This document shows positions 13,901 through 25,419 of a stretch of DNA of 64,000 nucleotides, in pieces. The stretch covers positions 467,001-531,000 of the forward strand of contig JAQSEB010000166.1 in NCBI GenBank assembly GCA_030063045.1. Reading direction: 5' to 3'. Positions within the stretch are counted from its first letter, which is position 1. Every line of letters begins with the position of its first letter. Position numbers and translations under genes: made by a program. Below the pieces are notes generated by a model that was not told the DNA's origin, made no database searches, and worked only from the letters and a program-made list of their open reading frames with translations. Origin of the DNA: Pratylenchus scribneri (Eukaryota > Nematoda > Chromadorea > Rhabditida > Pratylenchidae).

Positions 13901-16900
13901 TCCTCCATATTGATTTTTCATAAATTTTTGAATATATTATAGCCATATATGGGGTATTTAAGGGGTGTATAACATTTTATGGCCTAGGTTTTGAACTTTT
14001 TTGAATTTTTTTAATTCCATCGTATTCTCCATCAAATTCTACAGGCGAACGTCTTTTTATTTTCTTTAAATTCCTCCATATTGATTTTTCATAAAATAAA
14101 TTTTTGAATATATTATATCCATATATGGGGTATTTAAGGGGTTTATAACATTTTATGGCCTAGGTTTTGAACTTTTTTGAATTTTTTTAATTCCATCGTA
14201 TTCTCCATCAAATTCTACAGGCGAACGTCTAATTATTTTCTTTAAATTCCTCCATATTGATTTTTCATAAATTTTTGAATATATTATAGCCATATATGGG
14301 GTATTTAAGGGGTGTATAACATTTTATGGCCTAGGTTTTGAACTTTTTTGAATTTTTTTAATTCCATCGTATTCTCCATCAAATTCTACAGGCGAACGTC
14401 TAATTATTTTCTTTAAATTCCTCCATATTGATTTTTCATAAATTTTTGAATATATTATAGCCATATATGGGGTATTTAAGGGGTGTATAACATTTTATGG
14501 CCTAGGTTTTGAACTTTTTTGAATTTTTTTAATTCCATCGTATTCTCCATCAAATTCTACAGGCGAACGTCTAATTATTTTCTTTAAATTCCTCCATATT
14601 GATTTTTCATAAATTTTTGAATATATTATAGCCATATATGGGGTATTTAAGGGGTGTATAACATTTTATGGCCTAGGTTTTGAACTTTTTTGAATTTTTT
14701 TAATTCCATCGTATTCTCCATCAAATTCTACAGGCGAACGTCTAATTATTTTCTTTAAATTCCTCCATATTGATTTTTCATAAATTTTTGAATATATTAT
14801 AGCCATATATGGGGTATTTAAGGGGTGTATAACATTTTATGGCCTAGGTTTTGAACTTTTTTGAATTTTTTTAATTCCATCGTATTCTCCATCAAATTCT
14901 ACAGGCGAACGTCTAATTATTTTCTTTAAATTCCTCCATATTGATTTTTCATAAATTTTTGAATATATTATAGCCATATATGGGGTATTTAAGGGGTGTA
15001 TAACATTTTATGGCCTAGGTTTTGAACTTTTTTGAATTTTTTTAATTCCATCGTATTCTCCATCAAATTCTACAGGCGAACGTCTTTTTATTTTCTTTAA
15101 ATTCCTCCATATTGATTTTTCATAAAATAAATTTTTGAATATATTATATCCATATATGGGGTATTTAAGGGGTTTATAACATTTTATGGCCTAGGTTTTG
15201 AACTTTTTTGAATTTTTTTAATTCCATCGTATTCTCCATCAAATTCTACAGGCGAACGTCTTTTTATTTTCTTTAAATTCCTCCATTTTGATTTTTCATA
15301 AATTTCTAAATATATTATATCCATATATAGGGTATTTAAGGGGTATGTAACATTTTATGGCCTAGGTTTTGAACTTTTTTGAATTTTTTTAATTCCATCG
15401 TATTCTACATCAAATTCTACAGGCGAACGTCTTTTTATTTTCTTTAAATTCCTCCATATTGATTTTTCATAAAATAAATTTTTGAATATATTATATCCAT
15501 ATATGGGGTATTTAAGGGGTGTGTAACATTTTATGGCCTAGGTTTTGAACTTTTTTGAATTTTTTTAATTCCATCGTATTCTCCATCAAATTCTACAGGC
15601 GAACGTTAGTTTATTTTCTTTAAATTCCTCCATATTGATTTTTCATAAAATAAATTTTTGAATATATTATATCCATATATGGGGTATTTAAGGGGTGTAT
15701 AACATTTTATGGCCTAGGTTTTGAACTTTTTTGAATTTTTTTAATTCCATCGTATTCTACATCAAATTCTACAGGCGAACGTCTTTTTATTTTCTTTAAA
15801 TTCCTCCATATTGATTTTTCATAAAATAAATTTTTGAATATATTATATCCATATATGGGGTATTTAAGGGGTGTGTAACATTTTATGGCCTAGGTTTTGA
15901 ACTTTTGTGAATTTTTTTAATTCCATCGTATTCTACATCAAATTCTACAGGCGAACGTCTTTTTATTTTCTTTAAATTCCTCCATATTGATTTTTCATAA
16001 AATAAATTTTTGAATATATTATATCCATATATGGGGTATTTAAGGGGTGTGTAACATTTTATGGCCTAGGTTTTGAACTTTTTTGAATTTTTTTAATTCC
16101 ATCGTATTCTCCATCAAATTCTACAGGCGAACGTCTTTTTATTTTCTTTAAATTCCTCCATTTTGATTTTTCATAAATTTCTAAATATATTATATCCATA
16201 TATAGGGTATTTAAGGGGTGTGTAACATTTTATGGCCTAGGTTTTGAACTTTTTGGAATTTTTTTAATTCCATCGTATTCTCCATCAAATTCTACAGGCG
16301 AACGTCTTTTTATTTTCTTTAAATTCCTCCATTTTGATTTTTCATAAATTTCTAAATATATTATATCCATATATAGGGTATTTAAGGGGTGTGTAACATT
16401 TTATGGCCTAGGTTTTGAACTTTTTTGAATTTTTTTAATTCCATCGTATTCTCCATCAAATTCTACAGGCGAACGTCTTTTTATTTTCTTTAAATTCCTC
16501 CATTTTGATTTTTCATAAATTTCTAAATATATTATATCCATATATAGGGTATTTAAGGGGTGTGTAACATTTTATGGCCTAGGTTTTGAACTTTTTGGAA
16601 TTTTTTTAATTCCATCGTATTCTCCATCAAATTCTACATGCGAACGTCTTTTTATTTTCTTTAAATTCCTCCATTTTGATTTTTCATAAATTTCTAAATA
16701 TATTATATCCATATATAGGGTATTTAAGGGGTGTGTAACATTTTATGGCCTAGGTTTTGAACTTTTTGGAATTTTTTTAATTCCATCGTATTCTCCATCA
16801 AATTCTACAGGCGAACGTCTTTTTATTTTCTTTAAATTCCTCCATTTTGATTTTTCATAAATTTCTAAATATATTATATCCATATATGGGGTATTTAAGG

Positions 16901-17748
16901 GGTGTGTAACATTTTATGGCCTAGGTTTTGAACTTTTTGGAATTTTTTTAATTCCATCGTATTCTCCATCAAATTCTACAGGCGAACGTCTTTTTATTTT
17001 CTTTAAATTCCTCCATTTTGATTTTTCATAAAATAAATTTTTGAATATATTATATCCATATATGGGGTATTTAAGGGGTGTATAACATTTTATGGCCTAG
17101 GTTTTGAACTTTTTTGAATTTTTTTAATTCCATCGTATTCTCCATCAAATTCTACAGGCGAACGTCTTTTTATTTTCTTTAAATTCCTCCATATTGATTT
17201 TTCATAAAATAAATTTTTGAATATATTATATCCATATATGGGGTATTTAAGGGGTTTATAACATTTTATGGCCTAGGTTTTGAACTTTTTTGAATTTTTT
17301 TAATTCCATCGTATTCTCCATCAAATTCTACAGGCGAACGTCTTTTTATTTTCTTTAAATTCCTCCATATTTATTTTTATAAATTTCTAAATATTTTATA
17401 TCCCATATATGGGGTATTTAAGGGGTGTGAAACATTTTATGGCCTAGATGTTGAACTTTTTTGAATTTTTTTAATTCCATCGTAATCTCCATCAAATTCT
17501 ACAGGCGAACGTCTAATTATTTTCTTTAAATTCCTCCATTTTGATTTTTATGAATTTCTAAATATATTTTATCCATATATGGGGTATTTAAGGGGTTTGA
17601 AACATTTTATGGCCTAGGTTTTGAACCTTTTTGAATTTTTTTAATTTCATCGTATTCTCCATCAAATTCTACAAGCGAACGTCAATTTTTTCTTTAAATT
17701 CCTCCATATTGATTTTTCATAAATTTTTGAATATTTTATATCCATATA

Positions 17749-18733
17749 TAGGTGGAAAAACTCTTATTTTTACACCACAATTTGACTATTTACGATTTTG
17801 ATTATTAATTCTATTTTTGCAATAAACAATTTGGACAATTAATATTTTGATTATTCACTTATTTTTTTGCACAACAATTTACCATTTTAATTTATTTCTG
17901 AATAAAAATTTTTACTAAAAATTAATTTTTTTTTTAAATTCTCGTCTCGTTTCGTCTCGGCCTCGTAATTCTCGTGTTTTTTAGGCCATTTCGCCTCGCC
18001 AAAATTCTCGTCTCGCGATTTTCGAGACGAGCAACACCCCTGATTTATACGGTAATGATGACGCAATTCATGTTAACTTTGGCATTGGAAAGCATAAATG
18101 ACAGTTCAAGGAATTCAAATGTATTCTTGAATAAGAGTAGGAAATGATGAACAAAAATATGATACTAAATTTTGCCATGTTTTTATTTTAAATTTATTCG
18201 ATAAATAAAATTGTTGACATTTATATTTTTGACCGCTTGAATGCATTTAAAGGAGGATTTTTTTATACTTAAATGATGTGAATTTTGGTTATATTTTTCA
18301 AATAAAAAAAGGGTTTTCGTATTTTTAATTCTCATTTATTATTGTTTTTTGCCTATCCTCTTATTCTAAAGAGAATTGGGCCTGTGGGCAGATATTTGAT
18401 ACTATTTTTATCCTTATAAAAATCTATCCAAATTGGAAGATAAATAACTTAAAATTAAATAAGTATTTCTGAATAAATGACTTTGTCTTTTCTTAACTAA
18501 ATAGTAAAGGATTTAAAAATTTTGTAAATCTTCATCATTTGCTAATTAATCAATTGGATTGTGCTTGTTTAGATTTATTGATTTGTTATATTGGGTCTAG
18601 AAACGCCATTTCGAGAATTTCATTAAGTTATTTTTTCGATTAATTAAATATACCCAATGACGAGTAAAAATTATTTTTAACTATTATTGTAATTATACAA
18701 ATATTTTTAAAAAATATTTTCAATACAATTCAT
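17749..18733. other. Array edge and spacer with CTCGT-rich remnant
   Basis: AT-rich spacer downstream of the FAIM stop codon. The only structure is 17940-18041, a run of CTCGTCTCG-like words ending in GAGCAACACCCCTG, which read in reverse (CAGGGGTGTTGCTC) looks like a hAT-type terminus. The matching left terminus is not present, so it is probably a truncated element. Nothing else recognised. Confidence 0.5.
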
Positions 18734-20305
18734 TCATTTTTGTTGTTGGGATCCATCTTCAGCCGCATCACTTGGCTTAATCAGTGCATCATTCACGTAG
18801 AGTTGATGGACCAATCTAAATATAGAAATTATTTTATTTATGCAAAAAATTTTAAAAAATTACAAAAAATTCTCCTACCCAATATGTCGTTTTCCACTGC
18901 TTTCGGACAAAATGTATGCTCCATTTCCGTTGCCAATTTGAAAATGCGTTTTGGTGCCTTCCTCCGCAAATTCACCCTTTTAAATAAAAATTTTGATATT
19001 TTTATAAAAAAATTTTTGCCGAACCGTTGTTTCCACTTTTCCTCCATTCACCCAAACATCCATTGAATCTTTTTCTGAAAAAATTTAAAATTATTTAATT
19101 AAATATTAAAATGAATAAACCCAGGCAAATGCGTATCTCACTTTCGCCCATTCGGACCAACCAAACCTTTACATTAATTTAATAAAATTTTACGGTATTT
19201 GTAAAATTGCCTGAAGCGTCTTCTTTTGCTCCTCCCGGAATTTTTCATAAGCTTTGCCGCCAACTTGCAAAGAATATTCGTAGGCAAAGATGCCAACCGC
19301 ATCAATGCTCACCTATTTTTAGAATGGATGAATGAAATGAAAATTTTATATTAATTTTTTGATCAAATTGATTATTTAATAATTCAAATTTTATATTTGC
19401 TCAATTTTTAAAACCGATAAATAAAAAATTTCATAAAAATTCATTATAAAAATAATTTTAATAAATTTTTAATAAATTTTTAATTAAAAATTTGTGGGAA
19501 TGTTTTCGCCGGTTTTATTAACACTTTTTTGTAAAACTTTTTATTACAAATATAGGAAAATAAAAATTTTAAATAAAATATTTTGGTTTAACGATTTTCG
19601 GCCTTTAAAGATTAATTTAAATCAGTATCAGCATATGTTTCATTACGAAATTATCTCGGACGAATGTGAGTCGTCTATAGTAAATTGGTTAATGACTTTG
19701 ATTTTTCTATTTTCGAAAACAAAAGTTCGAATCCTCGATGATGTTTTATTTTGCCTCCTATTATAGAAAACCATAAAAGGTTTAAACTTTAAATGCTATA
19801 AAATACCATTTCTTTAAAAAATCTTAAAATATTTTAATAGATTTAATTTGAAATCCTAAATTTATTATACCATTTCTATTTTTTATATTTAATCGGTATA
19901 ATATAAAATTTAATTATAAAAATTAAGAAAAATTCTTTGATAGTAAAATTAACGTAATTAGTAGGTACCAAATGAGTACCAAAAATTTACTTTTTAAAAA
20001 ATTTTTTATATTGAAGCTTAGATTTTGTTAATATATAAAATCATTAGAAAACAAACCACACATCGGACGCCATTTAACTCAAATATCTCACGGCCAACCA
20101 ATTTGAAGAGCCAATCATGACGAATTATTTCCTTCAAATCAAATTTATAAAAAATATTTTATTTTTTGCAAACTTTGCCATTGACGCGCAAAATGCGTTT
20201 TCCAGTGGTTGTGCCGTGTTCAAATTCAATTTTGTAGACTTTATCGCTCATTGGCACATTCCATGTTGCCACCAAATCACTTTCAACAATTTGCGGTGAT
20301 GACAT
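18734..20305 (-). CDS. faim: Fas apoptotic inhibitory molecule 1 (FAIM) homologue
   Basis: Seven exons on the minus strand: 20305-20174, 20131-20057, 19312-19211, 19166-19121, 19074-19025, 18976-18879, 18815-18734, giving 194 residues, close to the human ~179-201. All joins are in frame. Diagnostic stretches in order are YKIEFEHGTTTGKR, EIIRHDWLFKLVGRE, SIDAVGIFAYEYSLQVGGK, VWLVRMGESEIRICLEKDSM, DVWVNGGKVET, GEFAEEGTKTHFQIGN and SSGKRHIGLVHQLYVND, colinear with vertebrate FAIM (two beta-sandwich domains). FAIM is a soluble cytosolic protein known to restrain Fas-triggered death and to protect against protein aggregation; its nematode role is not known to me. Exon 3 ends in CAG followed by GC, so intron 3 is GC-AG, required to keep the length of the KKTLQ/VWLV junction. 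Two introns use GTTTGY donors. Intron 2 (744 bp) holds only AT-rich DNA and a faint tRNA-like B box. Confidence 0.93.
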
Positions 20306-21615
20306 TTTTTCAAATTAATTGTTCAATATTTTTTTTGGATTTTTATCGCTTAAATTTTTAAGATTATCTGTGCATTTATTGAACCAATTAATTTTAGTTT
20401 TTTTGCATGATTAATTTATTAAGGTTTTAAAATTGATTTAGATGGTCAAAAATGAAATTTTTAATCCTAGAAAAATTATATATTGATTCGTTTTCAGAAA
20501 ACCGAAATAAAAACAAATTAGGAATTTTAGCTCACCATAACCGAAAATAGGAGAAACAAAAACCGAAAACCAACATTTTTAAAACCCAAAAAACAGATTT
20601 TAAGAAAATCCTGGTTTAAAACGGCTTTGACCGACCCTAGTTCAAATCTTACGGATTATTTTGTATTTTATTGGGCATCACAAACATTGATTTGACCATA
20701 ATAAATAATTTGTCTGTGTGAGCATAAGATGAGGTTTTAGCGAAATAAACTCCATTTTATGGTTGCCATGACAACTTTTGTCGACAAAGTTAGTGGTTTT
20801 AAATTTTAAACATGGAATGTGGCATTTCTCAATTTACGCAATCAAATCATGAATTGAATTAAGGAATAACAAAAAAAAAGACAAAAAAGAGCAAAAAAAT
20901 GATCTATTTTTGGTGCTTTTATTCTGTGATTTTATTATATTTAATTTTAGCGGGTCAAAAATTTTATAATTTTAAATTTGAATGAATTGTAAATTACTAT
21001 GTAGAATCTTTCCAAAATGATAGCATTGTAATGGCCAAGTGGCGGCATTCAGCAGATAAGAAAAGAAAATATCACGGATAATATTTTTATTTGTTTTTTT
21101 GTGAAACTTTTTAATCGCCGTTTAATGGGGTGGATTTTCTCTAAAATTGCTTCAAATTACATTTAAATCTATAAGGATTTTGCCAATTTATGGTCATAAA
21201 TACAGAAACAAAGACGATTTTGGCTAACTTTTAGATCATAAATTGGTAAACAATTTTTGGTTTTTGGATGATCAAAATATCCAATTGAGTAGTCACTAGT
21301 CAACATTCGGGGCTATTAAATGAATTTTAGATCATTTAAATTTGATAATTGCCTGTGAGCTGTTTCGCTCTTCAAAATCGCAAATGGAAAGAGCCAATTA
21401 CAATTAAGTATAAAATATTAAAATAAATTGCGCATATGAAATTTTATCCGAAGAAAGATGAGAAAAAATCTCTAACCAATTAAACCATGAGAATAAAAGA
21501 AAAAGTCATCATTTTGTTAGAAATATATTTGTGCGTTTTTCCGCATTTTGATTTTTCCATCCCAAAAAGCAGCAATTCTAGCTGTCAAAAAGTATCCTTC
21601 TTATCATTCTGTGAT
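20306..21615. other. Spacer with duplicated block (20810-21180)
   Basis: No gene seen. 20540-20660 carries a cluster of ACCGAAAA/AAACC words. 20810-21180 begins with CTCAATTTACGCAATCAAAT and contains AACTTTTTAATCGCCGT; a diverged second copy lies at 23140-23510. Both copies lie in the neighbourhood of the secreted-protein locus. 21410-21600 is the 3' flank shared with the pseudogene copy near 25845-26060. Confidence 0.5.
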
Positions 21616-21924
21616 TCATGATGATGATGAAGGTAATGCTGCAATATATTCATTCACCTGCTCCAATTTTTCTTGCATGCTATGAAAATGTTGTGTCATT
21701 TCGTTCAATGCCTTTTGCTTTTCTTCTCTTACTTTATTAGTCCAACTATGTTGATTTTCATTGAATTGACTTTCAGCATTACTTAAACCGGATTCCAGCG
21801 CTTGCTTTACCTGTTCAATTGCCTTCTTTTTCGCTTCCAACTCTTTTTTTGTGCAATTCGCTGTGTCCATAATGATTGTCACAATGAAAATGGCAATGAT
21901 GATGGTTAAATATTTGATTGACAT
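21616..21924 (-). CDS. Small secreted coiled-coil protein, family unknown
   Basis: Single-exon frame of 102 residues. Residues 1-24 form a signal peptide (MSIKYLTIIIAIFIVTIIMD then TANC, likely cleavage after the Cys). Residues about 26-95 are almost entirely charged and Ala/Gln/Glu/Lys rich with heptad-like spacing, so a helical coiled coil is expected, ending in a Ser tail. No conserved domain is recognised. It is a real gene rather than a chance frame because a second, frameshifted copy at 26059-26384 keeps the same signal peptide, charge pattern and flanks (WT..EEKQKAL..MTQ..HSMQE). A CATAAAAG TATA-like box lies 103 bp upstream at 22020-22027. The exported protein could be a gland or surface product; effector function would be speculation. 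Confidence 0.7.
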   Translation of the reverse strand: MSIKYLTIIIAIFIVTIIMDTANCTKKELEAKKKAIEQVKQALESGLSNAESQFNENQHSWTNKVREEKQKALNEMTQHFHSMQEKLEQVNEYIAALPSSSS

Positions 21925-22019
21925 TTTAATTTAAGAGAAGGTTGTTGGCTTTATGGATAGCTAAAGGTAAAATGTTTTAAATGAATGAAAATTGTACATT
22001 TTGCCTTGAAGGGGCATCG

Positions 22020-22027
22020 CTTTTATG
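22020..22027 (-). promoter_or_regulatory. TATA-like box of secreted coiled-coil gene
   Basis: CATAAAAG on the minus strand, 103 bp before the ATG at 21924, followed by GCGATGCCCC. The paralogous copy has TATAAAAG followed by GGATGTCCC at 26469-26476, 92 bp before its ATG. Conservation of box and spacing in both copies supports a shared promoter. Confidence 0.45.
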
Positions 22028-22723
22028 GAGCCATTTTGCCTTCTGTTTTTTCCTATTGGAACATGATTTTTATTTGCCAAGATGCGTTTGGGATTTTTGG
22101 GTAAGGCATTTTGCTTTGCCGAAATCTTTCCCCATCTGTGCCATCCAAACCCAACCTTCATTGCCGCATTCAAATCTAATTATGTGCCCCCTTCTTTCAA
22201 TATCCTTCTCATCCTCTTCTCAAGAGAAGGGAGAAGCTGATATCTGATCTCTGATCAAACGTTAGAACAGAAAAGGGAGGGAGTTAGAGGGAAGAAAAGC
22301 CCCTTATGGCCATATTAGCCATAATTTTCATAAACATTTCCGTCTCAACTTTTGACCATTTGTAAAGTCAAGGATAGGGAAATACTGGATTTTACTACAT
22401 TTTGGAGGGGAAGAGATTGAGTGAACATAAAATGAAATCCTCGTTCATTGTCATTCACATCCCCAATCTCCATCCCCACCATCAACAATGCAGCAGCCAA
22501 ATCATCAGCCACAAAATCCGCTTATAATTTATTTTCCTAATTAATTTTATATAAACTAAAAATATTTTTTTTTCCAAAACTCCTTTTTGTTTTCAATTTC
22601 AATTAGATTGGGAATAAAATTTCCCAATTTTGATTAATAGAAATTTGTATATATATTTTGCCTTCACTAAGAAATTTTTTTTAAATATGGGTGAGAATTT
22701 TTTGCCGAGAAATTGGGTTTTTT

Positions 22724-23050
22724 TGCCGAGTGATAGGTTTTTTGAATAAAACTCTTTTGTGCTTGATTATTGACCCCCAAATCTTATAACCTTTTTATAG
22801 AACTCTTCGAGACGCATCGAATGATTTATAGTTTGTCCAGATTTGGCCACAATAAAAGGTAACCGTCTAAACCATATTTGGTTTTTAGTTTGTAACTCTT
22901 TTAGTTTTGAACCAATCCCCAAAAACTATATTTCAATCGATGCGTCTCTATGAGCTCTATCATCGATTGGTTTTAGGTTTATAAGATTTAAGTTCAAGTA
23001 CTAACAGGTTATTAAACTTTCTGCAAAAGTCCTATCCTAATCGCTCGGCA
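22724..23050. mobile_element. Foldback MITE, TGCCGAG termini
   Basis: Inverted arms start TGCCGAGTGATAGG and end CCTATCCTAATCGCTCGGCA. The interior carries inverted pairs including ATCTTATAACC/GGTTTATAAGAT and both orientations of the shared core (AGACGCATCGAATG at 22810, CGATGCGTCTCTATGAGCTC at 22940). About 330 bp, no coding capacity. A clear target duplication was not found. Confidence 0.6.
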
Positions 23051-24908
23051 AACGATACTTTTTTCTTGAAATATGAATAATTCCCATTTTTTCAGAGAAC
23101 ATTCCTGTCATAATCATAATTCTGCCTACAAATATTTTTAAGCTGGGCACCTCAATTTACGCAATCAAATAATGAATTAAATTGGATAAACGCACAACAA
23201 AAAATAAGAAATAAAAAATCTATTTCTAGCGGTTTTTTTGTAATTTTATTATTTCAATTTTAGGTGGCATTTGCGAGTCTAATTGTATTATTTTATTGAA
23301 TTGAAATTACAATGTTTGAGCCTTTTCAAAATTAAAGCTAATAGAATGGTTAAAATGCCATGACCAATGGTAACATTGGCATTCATAAAGAAGGAGCACG
23401 GATGGCATTTTTATCTTTCACTTTTTAATCTGATATTTTTGATCGCCGTGTAAATTTTCCACATTTATTTTAAGTGTTATTTTCCTTAAAATTGTTTCAA
23501 ATTACGGTAAATAATAAGCATTTTTAGACCAATAATTTTGCCCATAATCCAATAACATATCCTACTAAATTTGAGCTTGTTAACACAATTCAAAATAAAT
23601 TCATAATTATGGTGAAAAATGTTTGGACAAATTAATATATTTTTCTCATTTATTCTCTTTGCTTATTAATTTTTCATTGATTAATTCTATTTCGATATTA
23701 TTTTGAACATTTGGCCTTTCCTTTTCTTATCAAGCTTCTAAATAAAAATGAATGGTTCCCCAAAAATGGAATTTTAATCTCATTCACTGAAAATTTGGTC
23801 CCATCCCTCCTTTATCAACATTAAATTTGATTTATTTCTACCTAAAAATTAAAATTGAGTAAAAATTTTGACATAAATAGATAAAAATCATTTTCGAAAA
23901 CCAATTTTTGTGATATATAAGATGTGTTAATGCCATTATTATCGTTAATTTTATTGAAATACCTAAAATAGCCAATTTTCCATTTTTTTGTAAAATTAAA
24001 GTCATTTATTTAAAACTTGGAAGGCTCATTTCAAATCAAATCATGTTTTTGCTAGTTTAATATTTGTTAAATTATGTTTTTAACTGGTTTTAACAGTTTT
24101 ATAAATACTGTCCACAATTTAATATATTTTTTTTAAAAATTAATCCCTGTAAATTGCTAGAAACCGTTTTTGATAAAAAAAAGTCTTAATTTTTATTGCT
24201 CAAAACTAACTGAGTCAACATAAAGCCTAGATCCATCCTAACGGTGGGATGGTAAACTGCTGCTTAAACTTTGCTTAAAATTTTACATAGTATAATTAAT
24301 CTAAACAATAAACATTGAAATTGCATATATGAAATATGAACAATTGTTTACAATCGGGTAATAGGAATCCCTCTCTTCAATTCCTTTTTTACAATGCAAA
24401 ATTCCAATAAAATTCGATTGTCATTCATTAAATTCAGATTCCACCCTCCCTCACTTTTTAATACATCTCTTCAATTTTCCCTCAATGAATTATCAATCAA
24501 TTTTCTCGCAAAAAATTTTAACGAGGTTAAAAGAATTATTGAGAGGGAGAGGAGAGCAAATATTAGAGAAAAGATTAAAGCACAAAATCAACGATTGCAT
24601 CAAAAATAGAAAAATAAAATGATCTGTCGATTTTCCAAAAATTCTAATTAATCTCCAAAATTCCTATAAAAATAATCGACCAAAACCCGGCTAAAAACCG
24701 AGCATTACCGCCAATTTTCCAGGAACTTATTTTCATTGACATTCCCCCATTTTTTCCTTAAATTAGATTTAGGCTTATAGATTGACAAGAAACTAGAATG
24801 AAATTTAGGGCCTACGATTTAGTTTAAGTTTAGAAAAATTCTTAATTATGCTTTACTATTTAGACACAAATTATTTATAAATATCTACGTTCTTCACTGA
24901 AATAATTG

Positions 24909-25142
24909 GTACTTGTGTAGTTTGGATCCCCTTTTTGAAAAGTGCTTGGTCCCCCCTATGGGTCATCAGATTTGGGTTAGGGTCATTCAGGGATAGGTTA
25001 GTGATAGGATGGGGATGAGGTAAAAATCATTCAAATTGTATCCTAAACCCAAACCAAAACCCTAACACCCAAAAGGGGGACCCTTCACTTTTCCTCACTT
25101 TTACCAAGGTGACCCAAAAAAGAGCCCAAACTATACAAGTAG
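24909..25142. mobile_element. Foldback MITE with telomere-like interior, copy 1
   Basis: Left arm GTACTTGTGTAGTTTGGATC, right arm ending CCAAACTATACAAGTAG. The interior has GGGTTAGGGTCA on the left and CCTAAACCCAAACC / AACCCTAACACCC on the right, and GGTCCCCCCTATGG/GGGGGACCC. Related copies at 39580-41135 (split by an LTR element) and about 48258-48510. Confidence 0.65.
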
Positions 25143-25380
25143 CAAATAAATAAATTATCTACTAACAAAAAGTACAATTTTTAAGCCCTAATTTAATTTT
25201 TGATATTTATTAAATGTATGCGTAGTTAATTCATACCAGCAGATGTTTCTTTAGTGTAGCTAGTTAAGTGATTGTTTTTTTTTTGCTTAGTCGCTTGTTC
25301 GAATCCATTCAACGACCACCAATTTAATTTTTCGTCCACTATGCAAAATATTGCAATTTATTTGTTTTCATTCTTTTTAA

Positions 25381-25391
25381 TATTTTTTCAG
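25381..25391 (+). promoter_or_regulatory. Candidate trans- or 5' UTR splice acceptor
   Basis: TATTTTTTCAG lies 28 bp before the transporter ATG at 25420 and matches the nematode 3' splice consensus. No coding exon fits upstream in frame, so it may receive a spliced leader or a 5' UTR exon. This also supports the choice of ATG. Confidence 0.4.
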
Positions 25392-25419
25392 AATATTATT
25401 TTACTAAAATTCCGTGAAA

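Larger units (their letters stand above)
1..17748. repeat. Tandem satellite DNA array, ~171-175 bp monomers
   Basis: About 100 head-to-tail monomers fill this stretch with no interruption and no open frame of note. The unit runs from one ACATTTTATGGCCTAGG to the next; spacings read directly are 171, 172, 173 and 175 bp. Variants are grouped in blocks: early units carry GTCAATTTATTTTCTTAT or GTCAATTTATTTTTATTC, units around 4.7-7.4 kb carry GTCACTTTATTTTTATTC, and units from about 9.6 kb carry GTCTTTTTATTTTCTTTA plus a 4-bp longer CATAAAATAAATTT spacer; a GTCTAATTATTTTC/TATTATAGCC variant repeats in tandem around 13.7-15.0 kb. The last monomers (17380-17748) are degenerate, as expected at an array edge. 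The left end lies outside the window. Monomer length is close to satellites known in root-knot nematodes, but homology was not tested. It could be centromeric or pericentromeric heterochromatin (inference). Confidence 0.97.
22028..25419. other. Intergenic region with foldback elements and duplicated block
   Basis: No complete gene recognised between the secreted-protein promoter and the transporter. Contents: the upstream flank shared with the pseudogene copy (to about 22250), a foldback at 22724-23050, the second copy of the 20810-type block at 23140-23510, a second foldback at 24909-25142, and AT-rich DNA. A short frame at 24394-24609 has no domain and a composition like its surroundings and is not called. 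Confidence 0.5.

Noticed and set aside
1..17748. Regular direct repeats resembling a CRISPR array
   Set aside because: Units are contiguous 171-175-bp monomers without unique spacers, in a eukaryotic genome; this is satellite DNA.
25240..25320. tRNA-like A/B boxes upstream of hmit, and another at 19680-19740
   Set aside because: Only the B box (GTTCGAATCC) is good; T stems and acceptor arms do not pair.
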